Below, in pieces: positions 25,297-33,414 of a stretch of DNA of 52,605 bases (the first letter of the stretch is position 1; every line of letters begins with the position of its first letter). The stretch is from Spirochaetota bacterium (GTDB lineage: Bacteria > Spirochaetota > B62-G9 > DRHN01): the NCBI GenBank assembly GCA_020342115.1, contig CP070841.1, positions 89,282-141,886 of the forward strand, read 5' to 3'. The position numbers were made by a program, and so were the translations under genes. A model generated the notes under the pieces. It saw nothing but the letters and a program-made list of their open reading frames with translations. It had not been told where the DNA came from and searched no databases.

Positions 25297-25500
25297 TTAT
25301 TTATAAAAGTGGCCTATGACAGCTCGGGCAGATCTTTCTTTGCCTTTTTGATTATCTCGATGTACCAAGCAACCTGCTTGGTGATGTTTTCCCTGTGAGC
25401 CGCACACATGGACATCGAACGTTTTTGCCCTTCTTATTCGTTCATAACAAGGAGGCAATAACCTGATTATGCCTTCACCTACTGTCACTATATCGTACTT
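25297..25500 (-). pseudogene. Remnant of a PfkB-family sugar kinase fused out of frame to another gene's C-terminal end
   Basis: On the minus strand, 25500-25393 translates to a segment matching the first 35-40 residues of 2-keto-3-deoxygluconate-kinase-like PfkB proteins: YDIVTVGEG, then IRLLPP, then FDVHVCGSQ (usual GGSE). The match stops exactly there. From about 25397 to 25314 a different frame reads like a natural protein C-terminus (HRENITKQ, a Lys-rich helix, stop). The ATG expected at the front is missing. The simplest reading is an internal deletion that joined the start of a kinase gene to the end of a second gene at the head of the operon, leaving both broken. The second donor gene is not recognised. 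Confidence 0.6.
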
Positions 25501-25613
25501 GAACCTTCGCCTTATAAAACAATTTGGTGCTATTATAAGCCTATGGCAACAATGCTGGGATTATTATAATCATGAATTCCAGGTTACCTAGAAGAATATT
25601 TGTGAAAATATGC

Positions 25614-25637
25614 ACAACAAATTTTTCAAATTGTTGT
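25614..25637. promoter_or_regulatory. Candidate operator for the catabolic cluster
   Basis: A 24-bp imperfect palindrome with arms ACAACAAATTT and AAATTGTTGT around a short AT-rich centre (one base missing from the second arm). It lies about 10-33 bases downstream of the predicted start point of the minus-strand promoter at 25654-25682, a good position for a repressor acting as a roadblock. The regulator is not encoded nearby. Confidence 0.4.
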
Positions 25638-25653
25638 ATCCTGGTACTTCTTT

Positions 25654-25682
25654 AACGTAGTTTTATCCAAATTTCATGTCAA
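25654..25682 (-). promoter_or_regulatory. Sigma-70-like promoter for the catabolic cluster
   Basis: The minus strand shows a perfect -35 TTGACA (25682-25677), a 17-bp spacer and a weaker -10 TACGTT (25659-25654). Transcription would begin near 25647, pass through the palindrome and the kinase remnant, then enter the VOC, dehydrogenase and glycyl radical enzyme genes. Confidence 0.4.
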
Positions 25683-25752
25683 GTAAATTCTGTTAAACTG
25701 ACTCAGATGAACTGCTTTTAGTTTTTTCGAAAATATTATGCTTTGAAAAAAC

Positions 25753-25781
25753 TTGTGTACTGTGTCAACAGTATGTAAAAT
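25753..25781 (+). promoter_or_regulatory. Promoter with embedded palindrome before the solute-binding protein gene
   Basis: The plus strand carries TTGTGT, a 17-bp spacer and TAAAAT. The palindrome TACTGTGTCAACAGTA (25758-25773, perfect 6-bp arms) sits between the two boxes, the classic position for a repressor that competes with RNA polymerase. The start point would be at about 25788, three bases before the ATG, and no ribosome site is present, so the mRNA would be essentially leaderless. Confidence 0.45.
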
Positions 25782-25790
25782 TGTACTGAC

Positions 25791-27296
25791 ATGATAAATA
25801 GAAAAGCTTATAAATTATTATACATCATATTACTGGGTTCTTTTTTTACAATATTCTCCGGTTCAGCAACCAGGGAAGTGGAACAGAAGAAAGAGGACAA
25901 GGTAAGAAAAGAAGCCCCGGGAAACCCAGCTTCCAAATTACATGTGCTTATCAGCGGTGACCAGTATCTCCTTCCTTTCAAACTGTTTGAAGATACAATC
26001 AAGGAAGAATCAGGAATTGAGCTTCAATACACCACGATCTCCAGCGGTGATTTCTATGCAGAGGTCAAGGAGTCACTATTTCGCAGGAAAGGAAGTTATG
26101 ACCTTGCAGTCATCCAACCTTCTTGGCTTCCTGAGTTCGCACTGGCAAAGGTTATAGTACCGTTAACGCAGTATACAGAGATTCTTGATCCTGAGAACGA
26201 TGATATTTTCAAACCCTATCTGGAGCTGTATTGCAAATACGGGGACCTGCTGTACAGTCTGCCCTTTGACGGTGATGTTCGTATATATTACTATCGAAGG
26301 GATCTCATTGAGAATAATGATGAAAGAAGAAATTTCAAAGCGAAGTACGGTTATGATCTTGAAGTTCCACAAACTTTGGAACAGGCTTATGATTTTGCAC
26401 AATTTTTTACACGCAAGAAAGGAGAGCTTCTCGCTGGAAAACAGCTGGAGGAAGATTTTTATGGAACAGGGATGGTTCTCGGCAGAGGTTGGTGTCATTA
26501 TGAGTGGATGGATCATTTCGTAGCCTATAATGGTTTATATTTTAATGAAAATTTCGAACCAGCAATAAATAGTGAAGCCGGGATCCAGGCTCTTGACGAT
26601 ATTAAACGACTTATAACGTATGCCCCCCCCGATACCCTCAAATCGGATTATACCATGAACAGGGATGCGTTTCTGAACGGAAGGCTTGCATCCCTTGTGC
26701 TTTGGTCTGACATGTATAAGTTTGTTTTCCACAGCGATCTTTCTATGGTATTGGATAAGGTTGGTGTGAGCTCCATACCGGGTGTGGAAAAGGATAACAG
26801 GCTGCACTTTCGTGCGACAATGCCGCATGGACGAGTAATGGTCGTTTCATCTTCTTCAAAGATACCTGAAAAGGCTTTCTGGGTAGCCTCATATATGAGC
26901 ACCAAAGCCAGTATAGATTATACTTTAGATCCGAGAACCAACTGTGATCCCTTTAGATACTCCCATACAAAAAGGGCTGATATTCTATCAGACTACCTCT
27001 CCTATTTTTCAGGTAAAGAAGTTGATTTAACAGAATGCGAACAATATCTCACTGTGGTGGCTAACAGTATGAGCAGTGGAGTTCCTGACCTTGCTATACC
27101 CTCTATGAGAGATTATATTGATATTCTGGACCTCTATATCCATCGGGTTCTTCTGGGTGAGCTCGATAGCGAGCAGGCGCTTGATGAGGTAGCCGATCGC
27201 TGGGAGGAATTAAGCAACAGTGTAGGGTATGAGGGCCAGAAAGATGCTTGGGAAATACTGTATGGATCATGGAAAAAGCTTTGGATGTTTGAATGA
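25791..27296 (+). CDS. Extracellular solute-binding protein, family 1 (orphan)
   Basis: A 501-aa exported binding protein of the MalE/UgpB-like fold. A hydrophobic signal segment (residues 7-26) is followed by a charged linker and then the mature domain beginning near KLHVLISG. Typical family features are YDLAVIQPSWLPEF, YSLPFDGDVRIYYYRRDL and a repeated domain in the C-terminal half. Proteins of this family bind oligosaccharides, polyols or glycerol phosphates. No family-1 permease or ATPase gene is adjacent, so it either uses a distant transporter or serves as a sensor. No ribosome site precedes the ATG and a promoter is almost on top of it, which suggests leaderless translation. Confidence 0.83.
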   Translation: MINRKAYKLLYIILLGSFFTIFSGSATREVEQKKEDKVRKEAPGNPASKLHVLISGDQYLLPFKLFEDTIKEESGIELQYTTISSGDFYAEVKESLFRRKGSYDLAVIQPSWLPEFALAKVIVPLTQYTEILDPENDDIFKPYLELYCKYGDLLYSLPFDGDVRIYYYRRDLIENNDERRNFKAKYGYDLEVPQTLEQAYDFAQFFTRKKGELLAGKQLEEDFYGTGMVLGRGWCHYEWMDHFVAYNGLYFNENFEPAINSEAGIQALDDIKRLITYAPPDTLKSDYTMNRDAFLNGRLASLVLWSDMYKFVFHSDLSMVLDKVGVSSIPGVEKDNRLHFRATMPHGRVMVVSSSSKIPEKAFWVASYMSTKASIDYTLDPRTNCDPFRYSHTKRADILSDYLSYFSGKEVDLTECEQYLTVVANSMSSGVPDLAIPSMRDYIDILDLYIHRVLLGELDSEQALDEVADRWEELSNSVGYEGQKDAWEILYGSWKKLWMFE

Positions 27297-27471
27297 GGAT
27301 CATTTTATCTGTAGCGCATGGGTTTTCTCGGACTTCAATTTTTAGATTGACTCCAGTTTCATTTCTAAAGTAATCATATATCATTTTCATGATTCAATAA
27401 ATGCTGTCTTATGATGGTTTCGATGATATATTTTAATGTTTGACATACCTGAGTATAAAGGGAAAGACTAT

Positions 27472-28704
27472 ATGAAGCGCTTTATACTATTTTTTATGTT
27501 ATTGTTAATTCCTTTAAGAGCTCTTTCAAAGGATGTGGAAATTACATTCTGGCACTCTCTGGGTTTCCATGTAAAGGAAATCGTTGAAGAAATGGCTATT
27601 GAGTATAATCAGGATCACCCTGGTGTAAAAGTGACACCGGTATTTCAGGGTCTCTATGAAGAAATGCAGGTAAAGATGCTGGCGGCTGCTGTAACCCACG
27701 ATCTTCCTGAAGTTGCTCAGATCCAGTTTGAGTATATGAATGCCTATATTGAGAATAATCTCATCGATCCGATTGATCAATTGATTCCCTATGATCAAAA
27801 GGAAGATATACTTGATATATTATGGGAATTAACCAGTCGAAATGGCAAAATATATGGGGTTCCATTCTGTATAAGCACAACAGTGTTTTTTTATAATGAG
27901 GATCTCTTTTTGAATGCAGGAGTTGATCCGCCATCAACCTGGGAAGAGATGATAGAGGTTGGCAAGAAACTCACTGTCGATACAGATAGCGACGGAATTC
28001 CTGATCAATATGCAATGATGTTCTGGATAGACGGATTATACGGTATTGCACCATTTCTATGGGCGCATGGTGGAGAATTCTTTTCTGAGGATGGTACACG
28101 TATTCTTTTAACAACAGACGAGATGGTGCAGACAATCACTATGCTTCGTGATCTTGTTTTTACCCATGAAATCATGCCCAGGAATTGGACCGATTGGGAA
28201 GGTGCACAGGGTTTTCTTACCGGCAGGCTTGCAATGGGACCCTTCACCAGCGCCGCAATATCATATGGCGAGCAGAATCTTCCGTGGACACTAAAAGTAA
28301 TTCACGTGCCATCGGTAAAAGGCCAGAGGTATACTGTTCTGGGTGGATCCTGCCTTGTTAATTTTTCCAAGAGCAGGAAAATAAATAAAATTGCCAATGA
28401 ATTCATTTACTGGCTGGTGAATAAAGAGAATACTATTAAAATGCATGAGAAGGTTGGTTACGTTCCAGTGAGAAAATCTGCGCTGAAGTCTCTGGAGCTG
28501 AGAGCATTTGACAGAAAAAATCCAAACTTCAAAGTCCCGATAGAGAGCCTCGAGTTTGCTCGTCCACTTCCTCATCATCCTGAATATTTTAAAATCAATG
28601 AGCAGGTAAGGGAGATGTTGCAACGGATATTCCTGAATGCATCCGATCCTGTTTTCGAATTGGAAAAAACAGAAGAGGAGATCAATATAATGCTCCGGGA
28701 GTAA
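27472..28704 (+). CDS. Extracellular solute-binding protein, family 1 (second orphan copy)
   Basis: A 410-aa binding protein of the UgpB/MalE-like family. An upstream in-frame ATG at 27436 exists. The ATG at 27472 is chosen because GGGAAAG lies 5 bases before it and a standard signal peptide (MKRF, hydrophobic core, cleavage near residues 18-20) begins there. ITFWHS, the PEVAQIQ segment, YGVPFCISTTVFFYNEDLF and the FLTGRLAMGPF region are typical of the family. It follows the first binding protein by 175 bases, with no transporter subunits between or after. The two differ strongly, so they probably bind different ligands. Confidence 0.88.
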   Translation: MKRFILFFMLLLIPLRALSKDVEITFWHSLGFHVKEIVEEMAIEYNQDHPGVKVTPVFQGLYEEMQVKMLAAAVTHDLPEVAQIQFEYMNAYIENNLIDPIDQLIPYDQKEDILDILWELTSRNGKIYGVPFCISTTVFFYNEDLFLNAGVDPPSTWEEMIEVGKKLTVDTDSDGIPDQYAMMFWIDGLYGIAPFLWAHGGEFFSEDGTRILLTTDEMVQTITMLRDLVFTHEIMPRNWTDWEGAQGFLTGRLAMGPFTSAAISYGEQNLPWTLKVIHVPSVKGQRYTVLGGSCLVNFSKSRKINKIANEFIYWLVNKENTIKMHEKVGYVPVRKSALKSLELRAFDRKNPNFKVPIESLEFARPLPHHPEYFKINEQVREMLQRIFLNASDPVFELEKTEEEINIMLRE

Positions 28705-28943
28705 GAAAAAAGCGGATACATTTTTTACGCCGATTAGGTATCCCTTTATTAGTTAAATACTTGTCGATAATATACAATGAAAAGACAGCTTTCAATACTG
28801 GTTTAATTATTTTAATGTCTTATAGACAGTATGTTTTTCAGAATTAAGTTTGGAAGGCACAGATAATGCGGCATGCTGTTAAATATAGCGTGGCCAAGAA
28901 GGTGACTGGACTATATTGTGAATAAAAAATAATAGAGTCGGTT

Positions 28944-30032
28944 ATGAGTTTTTTACAGCATGAAATAATACAGTTCGGTGAATATAGTATTACAATACTT
29001 AACATCCTTCTGATTGTACCAATACTTTTTGTCGATTTCCTTCTCAATAGACTGTGGAGACGGTTTGTCAAGAAACGTGATCTTCTCAAGAAAAAAGTAA
29101 TAAAAAACCTGAGCCGGGTATTGAGAGGAATCATTCACCTTGCAGCCTTCATCGCAGTAATGCGGGTGCTTGGTGTAAAGCTTTCAAACATCTTTGATTT
29201 CATCCTTGCAGTGCTGAACTTCAAGCTCTTTTCAATAGCAGAAACAAACATAAGCCTCATGACAATCATCGTGATGGCAATTGTGATTTTTATTGCCGCA
29301 AAGCTCGCGAAACTGATGCGTAACTACCTGCAGACTAAGGTCTTTGTAAGGTTTAATATTGAGGAGGGTCTCAGGTTATCTCTTGCAAAGCTCATTGGAT
29401 ATCTGATTATCATCATCGGAGTGATCATCGCCCTCCAGGGTTTGGGAATAAAACTCACTGCACTTACTGTATTTGCAGGTGTGCTAGGTGTTGCTATTGG
29501 ATTTGGTATGCAGAGTATCACTGCCAACATCATATCGGGTTTAGTGATACTTTTTGAAAGGCCGATTAAAGAAGGTGATATGGTTCGGTTAAACCAGACC
29601 ATTGGTACTGTTATGAAGATCAGTCTCAGGGCGACGGTTATACGCACAATACTCAATGAGCACCTCGTTGTGCCGAACTCTGAATTCATCAATTCTGTGG
29701 TTGAGAACATGTCCTATGGAGACATTCGACTGAGGATAAAAGTAAGTGTTGGTGTGGCCTATGGTACAGATCCATATCTTGTGAGGGAGGCACTGATTGA
29801 AGCTGCGAAAGCAACAGAGTTTGTATTAGACACTCCAGAACCGAATGTATTTTTTAAGGAGTTTGGAGAATCATCCCTGAACTTCGAGCTATTCGCATGG
29901 ATCGACAATCCAAGTAAGCGTTTTATAACAGAGAGTGATCTTCATTTTGAGATTGTAAAGCAGTTCAAGGCAAGAAAGATTACAATTCCCTTTCCACAAC
30001 GCGATGTCTATATCAAACAGATGCCCGAGTAG
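28944..30032 (+). CDS. MscS-family small-conductance mechanosensitive channel
   Basis: A 362-aa inner membrane channel. Four hydrophobic segments precede the pore-lining helix, whose Gly/Ala-rich AGVLGVAIGFGMQSITANIISG stretch (around residues 180-200) is the MscS signature. FERPIKEGDMV then opens the beta-domain, and VVPNSEFINSVVENMS continues it. It releases small solutes on hypo-osmotic shock by family knowledge. The C-terminal cytoplasmic vestibule is complete. It stands alone with weak ribosome signals. The link to the binding proteins upstream is positional only. Confidence 0.9.
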   Translation: MSFLQHEIIQFGEYSITILNILLIVPILFVDFLLNRLWRRFVKKRDLLKKKVIKNLSRVLRGIIHLAAFIAVMRVLGVKLSNIFDFILAVLNFKLFSIAETNISLMTIIVMAIVIFIAAKLAKLMRNYLQTKVFVRFNIEEGLRLSLAKLIGYLIIIIGVIIALQGLGIKLTALTVFAGVLGVAIGFGMQSITANIISGLVILFERPIKEGDMVRLNQTIGTVMKISLRATVIRTILNEHLVVPNSEFINSVVENMSYGDIRLRIKVSVGVAYGTDPYLVREALIEAAKATEFVLDTPEPNVFFKEFGESSLNFELFAWIDNPSKRFITESDLHFEIVKQFKARKITIPFPQRDVYIKQMPE

Positions 30033-30242
30033 TGGGGGCAGGGATGATCCGTTAAGAAACCTATCAATCTAAATTACCCCGATGTCATCTCCCTCCTTGA
30101 CTATAACTTTTTCTTATAAGTTCATTTATTGAATAAGAATATTTTATCGTTTCAGCTCATTAAATTCCTGTCATTTCAGGGATATTTATTTTAATATTAT
30201 TTTAATACTTAAAATGAAATGGATATATAAAGCGAGATTTTT

Positions 30243-31529
30243 ATGAATAGATATGTGCTTCGCTGTGTCAAATGTGGCAGGGAGTATGAGGATGATGGAT
30301 TCAGACTCCGCTGCGATGAAGATCATGAGCCAGCAGTTTTGAGAACTGTATATACTAAAAAAAGTTTCTCTCTTCAAGAGCATCTCCCGGGTATGTTCAA
30401 GTATTACGATTTACTTCCTGTTCATAGAATATTGGAGGGAGGGGCTGCTCCAGTTACCTACAAGAGTGAAAGGTTATCAAGATATCTCGGGCTCGATAAC
30501 CTGTATATCATATTCAACGGGTACTGGCCTGAACGTAATGCGTTTATGGAGACAGCATCTTTTAAGGAGCTCGAAGCTCCCTCGGTTCTGGCCAGGATAC
30601 CGAAGGATCATCATGGAACCATTGTGGTTGCCTCGGCAGGAAATACAGGCAGGGCCTTTGCACATATATGTTCCAGGAACCACATTCCTCTTCTGTTGGT
30701 TATTCCGGAGGATAGTGCTGATCAGATATGGTCCATTAAGCCTTTCAGGGACAATGTAAAACTCATCTGTGCAAGCGGGAGTAGTGATTACTATGATGCT
30801 ATTAAGCTTGCTGAGCAAATAATAAATCTAGATGGTTTTTTCCCGGAAGGTGGGGCGTTCAATGTGGCGAGGCGAGACGGCATGGCAACAACTGTACTCG
30901 ATTGTTCATACGGGGCAGGGAGAATCCCGGATCATTACTTTCAGGCAATTGGTTCGGGAACAGGCGGAATAGCCGCATGGGAGTGCAGTTTAAAATTGCT
31001 CGGTGACGGCGGCTATGGGCAGAAAAGAATGAAACTGCATCTCTCTCAGAATTATCCATTTGTGCCAATAACAGAAACGTGGAACAGGGGCCTGAAAAAC
31101 ATTCCGCCTCTTGATGAAGAGGATGCAAAAATGCAAATACATGAAACATGCGCAAAAGTACTTTCAAACAGGCAGCCCCCTTATTCTATTCGAGGTGGAG
31201 TATATGATGTGCTAACCGCTTCTTCCGGATATACCTATTCTGTAACCAATGAAGAGGTGTTCCTGGCAATGCGTACATTCGAGGAGTATGAGGGAATAGA
31301 TATATGTCCTGAAGCAGGCGTTGCTATCGGTTCTCTTATCCAGGCAATACAGCAGAAAAAAGTCGAAAAAGATGACCTTATTGCACTTAATATCACAGGT
31401 GGCGGAGAGCGAAGGGTAAAGCGCGATAATGAGGTATACTTCCTGGAGCCTTTTATCAAATTTACCGATAAAGAGATCAATGGTAAGGGGATAAGGAAAA
31501 AACTCGAAGATATTTTTGTCGTTAGATAA
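30243..31529 (+). CDS. Cysteate synthase-like PLP enzyme (threonine synthase fold)
   Basis: A 428-aa fold-type II PLP enzyme. An N-terminal zinc-finger-like segment (Cys8, Cys11 and a later Cys) is followed by the PLP lysine, Lys108, in TASFKELEA. The phosphate loop is SAGNTGRAF and a second glycine loop is GSGTGGI. The layout (FNGYWPERNA before the lysine, SFKELEA instead of the SFKDRG of threonine synthase) matches the archaeal cysteate synthase family, which makes L-cysteate from O-phosphoserine and sulfite on a route to coenzyme M. No sulfopyruvate decarboxylase or other coenzyme M gene is nearby. In bacteria the product could also feed sulfonolipids (inference). Threonine synthase is the alternative. 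Confidence 0.72.
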   Translation: MNRYVLRCVKCGREYEDDGFRLRCDEDHEPAVLRTVYTKKSFSLQEHLPGMFKYYDLLPVHRILEGGAAPVTYKSERLSRYLGLDNLYIIFNGYWPERNAFMETASFKELEAPSVLARIPKDHHGTIVVASAGNTGRAFAHICSRNHIPLLLVIPEDSADQIWSIKPFRDNVKLICASGSSDYYDAIKLAEQIINLDGFFPEGGAFNVARRDGMATTVLDCSYGAGRIPDHYFQAIGSGTGGIAAWECSLKLLGDGGYGQKRMKLHLSQNYPFVPITETWNRGLKNIPPLDEEDAKMQIHETCAKVLSNRQPPYSIRGGVYDVLTASSGYTYSVTNEEVFLAMRTFEEYEGIDICPEAGVAIGSLIQAIQQKKVEKDDLIALNITGGGERRVKRDNEVYFLEPFIKFTDKEINGKGIRKKLEDIFVVR

Positions 31530-31773
31530 ATTGATGTATTGTGATTAATAGATCAGAAGCTAAGCTTAAATAATACAAAGTGGATTCTTTTCTAGTTCGT
31601 TTTTTCGAATGTTTAGCCAAATCGTGAACTATAACCTTCTGACTACAGACAAGCTTTATCCTGCATAACAATCTCCATTCGGGTATTTCACTTTTAGTTT
31701 TAAATTTGTTATAAAAAGCCCACTCTTTAAGTTTACACGACTGATTGTGTTAAGGATGTTCAGTGTGAATAAC

Positions 31774-31801
31774 TTGACATATCATGCTATCATAATAATA
31801 T
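31774..31801 (+). promoter_or_regulatory. Sigma-70-like promoter of the LysR gene
   Basis: TTGACA at 31774-31779 and TAATAT at 31796-31801 with a 16-bp spacer lie about 70 bases before the LysR start codon. The remaining 340-base gap (31530-31870) holds no ORF or hairpin that I could support; it is AT-rich. Confidence 0.5.
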
Positions 31802-31870
31802 TATTTTGGTACTCACCATTCTTAGTACTGGCCATTTGTGGTGTGAATATCTATTGAGTTGTGAACCCCG

Positions 31871-32752
31871 ATGAATACCAAGCAGTTAAGACTCTTCATT
31901 CTCATCGCAGACATTAAGAGCTTCAGTAAAGCAGCAGATCTCGAAGCTCTTACACAACCAGCAGTAACACAGCAGATAATGCGCCTCGAGAGAGAGACCG
32001 GTTCTGTACTTCTCAAACGTAAGAACAAGCGAATCGAAATGACAAAAAAGGGAAGGCTTTTTTATAAGTTTGCTAAGAACATGCTTTCTATGCTGGACAG
32101 TCTTGAGAAGGAGCTCAGGATCATAGATTCTCCAGATGAGGGTATTCTAAAGATAGGCTCATCGCATATTCCTACATCTCATATGATCTATGAAAAAATT
32201 GTAGAGTTCAAGGAAAAATACCCAAATGCATATATCATATATGAGCTCAATGATACAGAAAATATCTCTTTCATGGTTGAGAATGAGATGCTTGATATGG
32301 GGTTTGTTGGAGCAATAACCGATAACAACTTGAATTACAGGAGTTTTTCAGGAGACGAGTTAAAGCTCGTTGCCCGAAAGGATTTCAATATAGAAGAAAA
32401 GGTGTCACTCGCACAGCTTAAAGAAATTCCGCTAATTATTAATCAGAAAGAATCTGGTGTAAGAAAATTCCTTGAGAACAAGCTGATAGAATATGGTATG
32501 GCTTTGTCAGATTTGAATATTATTTCAGAAATAGGTCTTCCGGAAGCATTACTCAGTACTGTTCGTATGGGCATGGGGTGTGGTTTCGTGCCATCCATTA
32601 TCTTGGATCAACATATGAAAGATGGGGATCTAAAGGTTGTTGAAATAAAGAACTTCTCGGCATATCGGGACTACTATATGATTACCAAGAAGAATGTAGC
32701 TCTCTCTAGCCTTGCCCAAACCTTTCTTGAATCCTTTGAGTTTCAACCATGA
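31871..32752 (+). CDS. LysR-family transcriptional regulator
   Basis: A 293-aa regulator. The N-terminal winged helix-turn-helix spans residues 1-60 (MNTKQLRLFILIADIKSFSK, then QPAVTQQIMRLERETG). The inducer-binding domain runs from about residue 92, in the CysB/CysL-like size class. It lies downstream of the cysteate-synthase-like gene on the same strand, after 340 bases with its own promoter. LysR regulators usually act on a divergently placed or adjacent gene. The upstream PLP enzyme and the downstream secreted protein are the nearest candidates. A small-molecule sulfur signal is possible but unproven. Confidence 0.92.
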   Translation: MNTKQLRLFILIADIKSFSKAADLEALTQPAVTQQIMRLERETGSVLLKRKNKRIEMTKKGRLFYKFAKNMLSMLDSLEKELRIIDSPDEGILKIGSSHIPTSHMIYEKIVEFKEKYPNAYIIYELNDTENISFMVENEMLDMGFVGAITDNNLNYRSFSGDELKLVARKDFNIEEKVSLAQLKEIPLIINQKESGVRKFLENKLIEYGMALSDLNIISEIGLPEALLSTVRMGMGCGFVPSIILDQHMKDGDLKVVEIKNFSAYRDYYMITKKNVALSSLAQTFLESFEFQP

Positions 32753-32819
32753 CCTATATTTCAAGAAGCTAGCATCCGATATATAACTATAAATAGATAA
32801 TCAAAAGAGGGAAGAAAAT

Positions 32820-33398
32820 ATGTTAAAAAAAAGAGTAACCATAATCCTTTTTGTTGCATTGCTATTCTTAGTTTTGTCTTGTAACTTGTTTGCTCAGGAT
32901 GTTCCGAAGTACTCCTTTATATCATTCGAACGAGGGTATAATGATATTTTAAGTTCTGCACGTAATGAGGAGTACAGTATAAAAGAAGAAGAAGTTAACT
33001 CTAGTTATGGAATGCATCTTGTTACCTTGGAGAAGGCTCATACCTTTTATAAAGAGCTTCTTACCCTATTCTTCAATGAAAAGCGAGAGCTGATATTCTA
33101 TACAGTGAGCTTCGAATTGTATCCCAATCACTCAAAAAGAATTATTGATAAGCTTATCACCTCTCTTGAAGAGAAGTTTGAAAATGAGTATGGACCTAGT
33201 GAGAACATAACGGTTCCTTATTACCGGGTAGTTGAGGGCCAGTATGAAGTTTTTTTAAAGCCATACTTCGAAGCATCAACTGCTGCCAGGGTCTCTTTTA
33301 AACATTTGGAAAGTTATCGCGAGTATAATGATTTCTACAATGTAGAGATCGAAAGCGAAGAGAATGAGGAGATTCAAAAAACGATAGATAAGTTTTAA
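32820..33398 (+). CDS. Secreted protein of unknown function
   Basis: A 192-aa protein with a signal peptide (basic MLKKR start, hydrophobic core to residue 20, then SCNLFAQD). Cys21 after VLS may serve as a relaxed lipobox, or the peptide may be cut after FAQ. The mature part is charged, with no recognised domain and a predicted mix of beta strands and helices; the tail is rich in Glu. A ribosome site AGAGGGAAG is 5-8 bases before the ATG. It follows the LysR gene by 67 bases and converges on acetate kinase. No function is claimed. Confidence 0.7.
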   Translation: MLKKRVTIILFVALLFLVLSCNLFAQDVPKYSFISFERGYNDILSSARNEEYSIKEEEVNSSYGMHLVTLEKAHTFYKELLTLFFNEKRELIFYTVSFELYPNHSKRIIDKLITSLEEKFENEYGPSENITVPYYRVVEGQYEVFLKPYFEASTAARVSFKHLESYREYNDFYNVEIESEENEEIQKTIDKF

Positions 33399-33414
33399 GC
33401 TGTTTTAGAATTAG

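Noticed and set aside
30243..31529. Threonine synthase
   Set aside because: The lysine motif is SFKELEA, not SFKDRG, and the N-terminal zinc-finger-like region plus FNGYWPERNA favour cysteate synthase. Kept only as an alternative.
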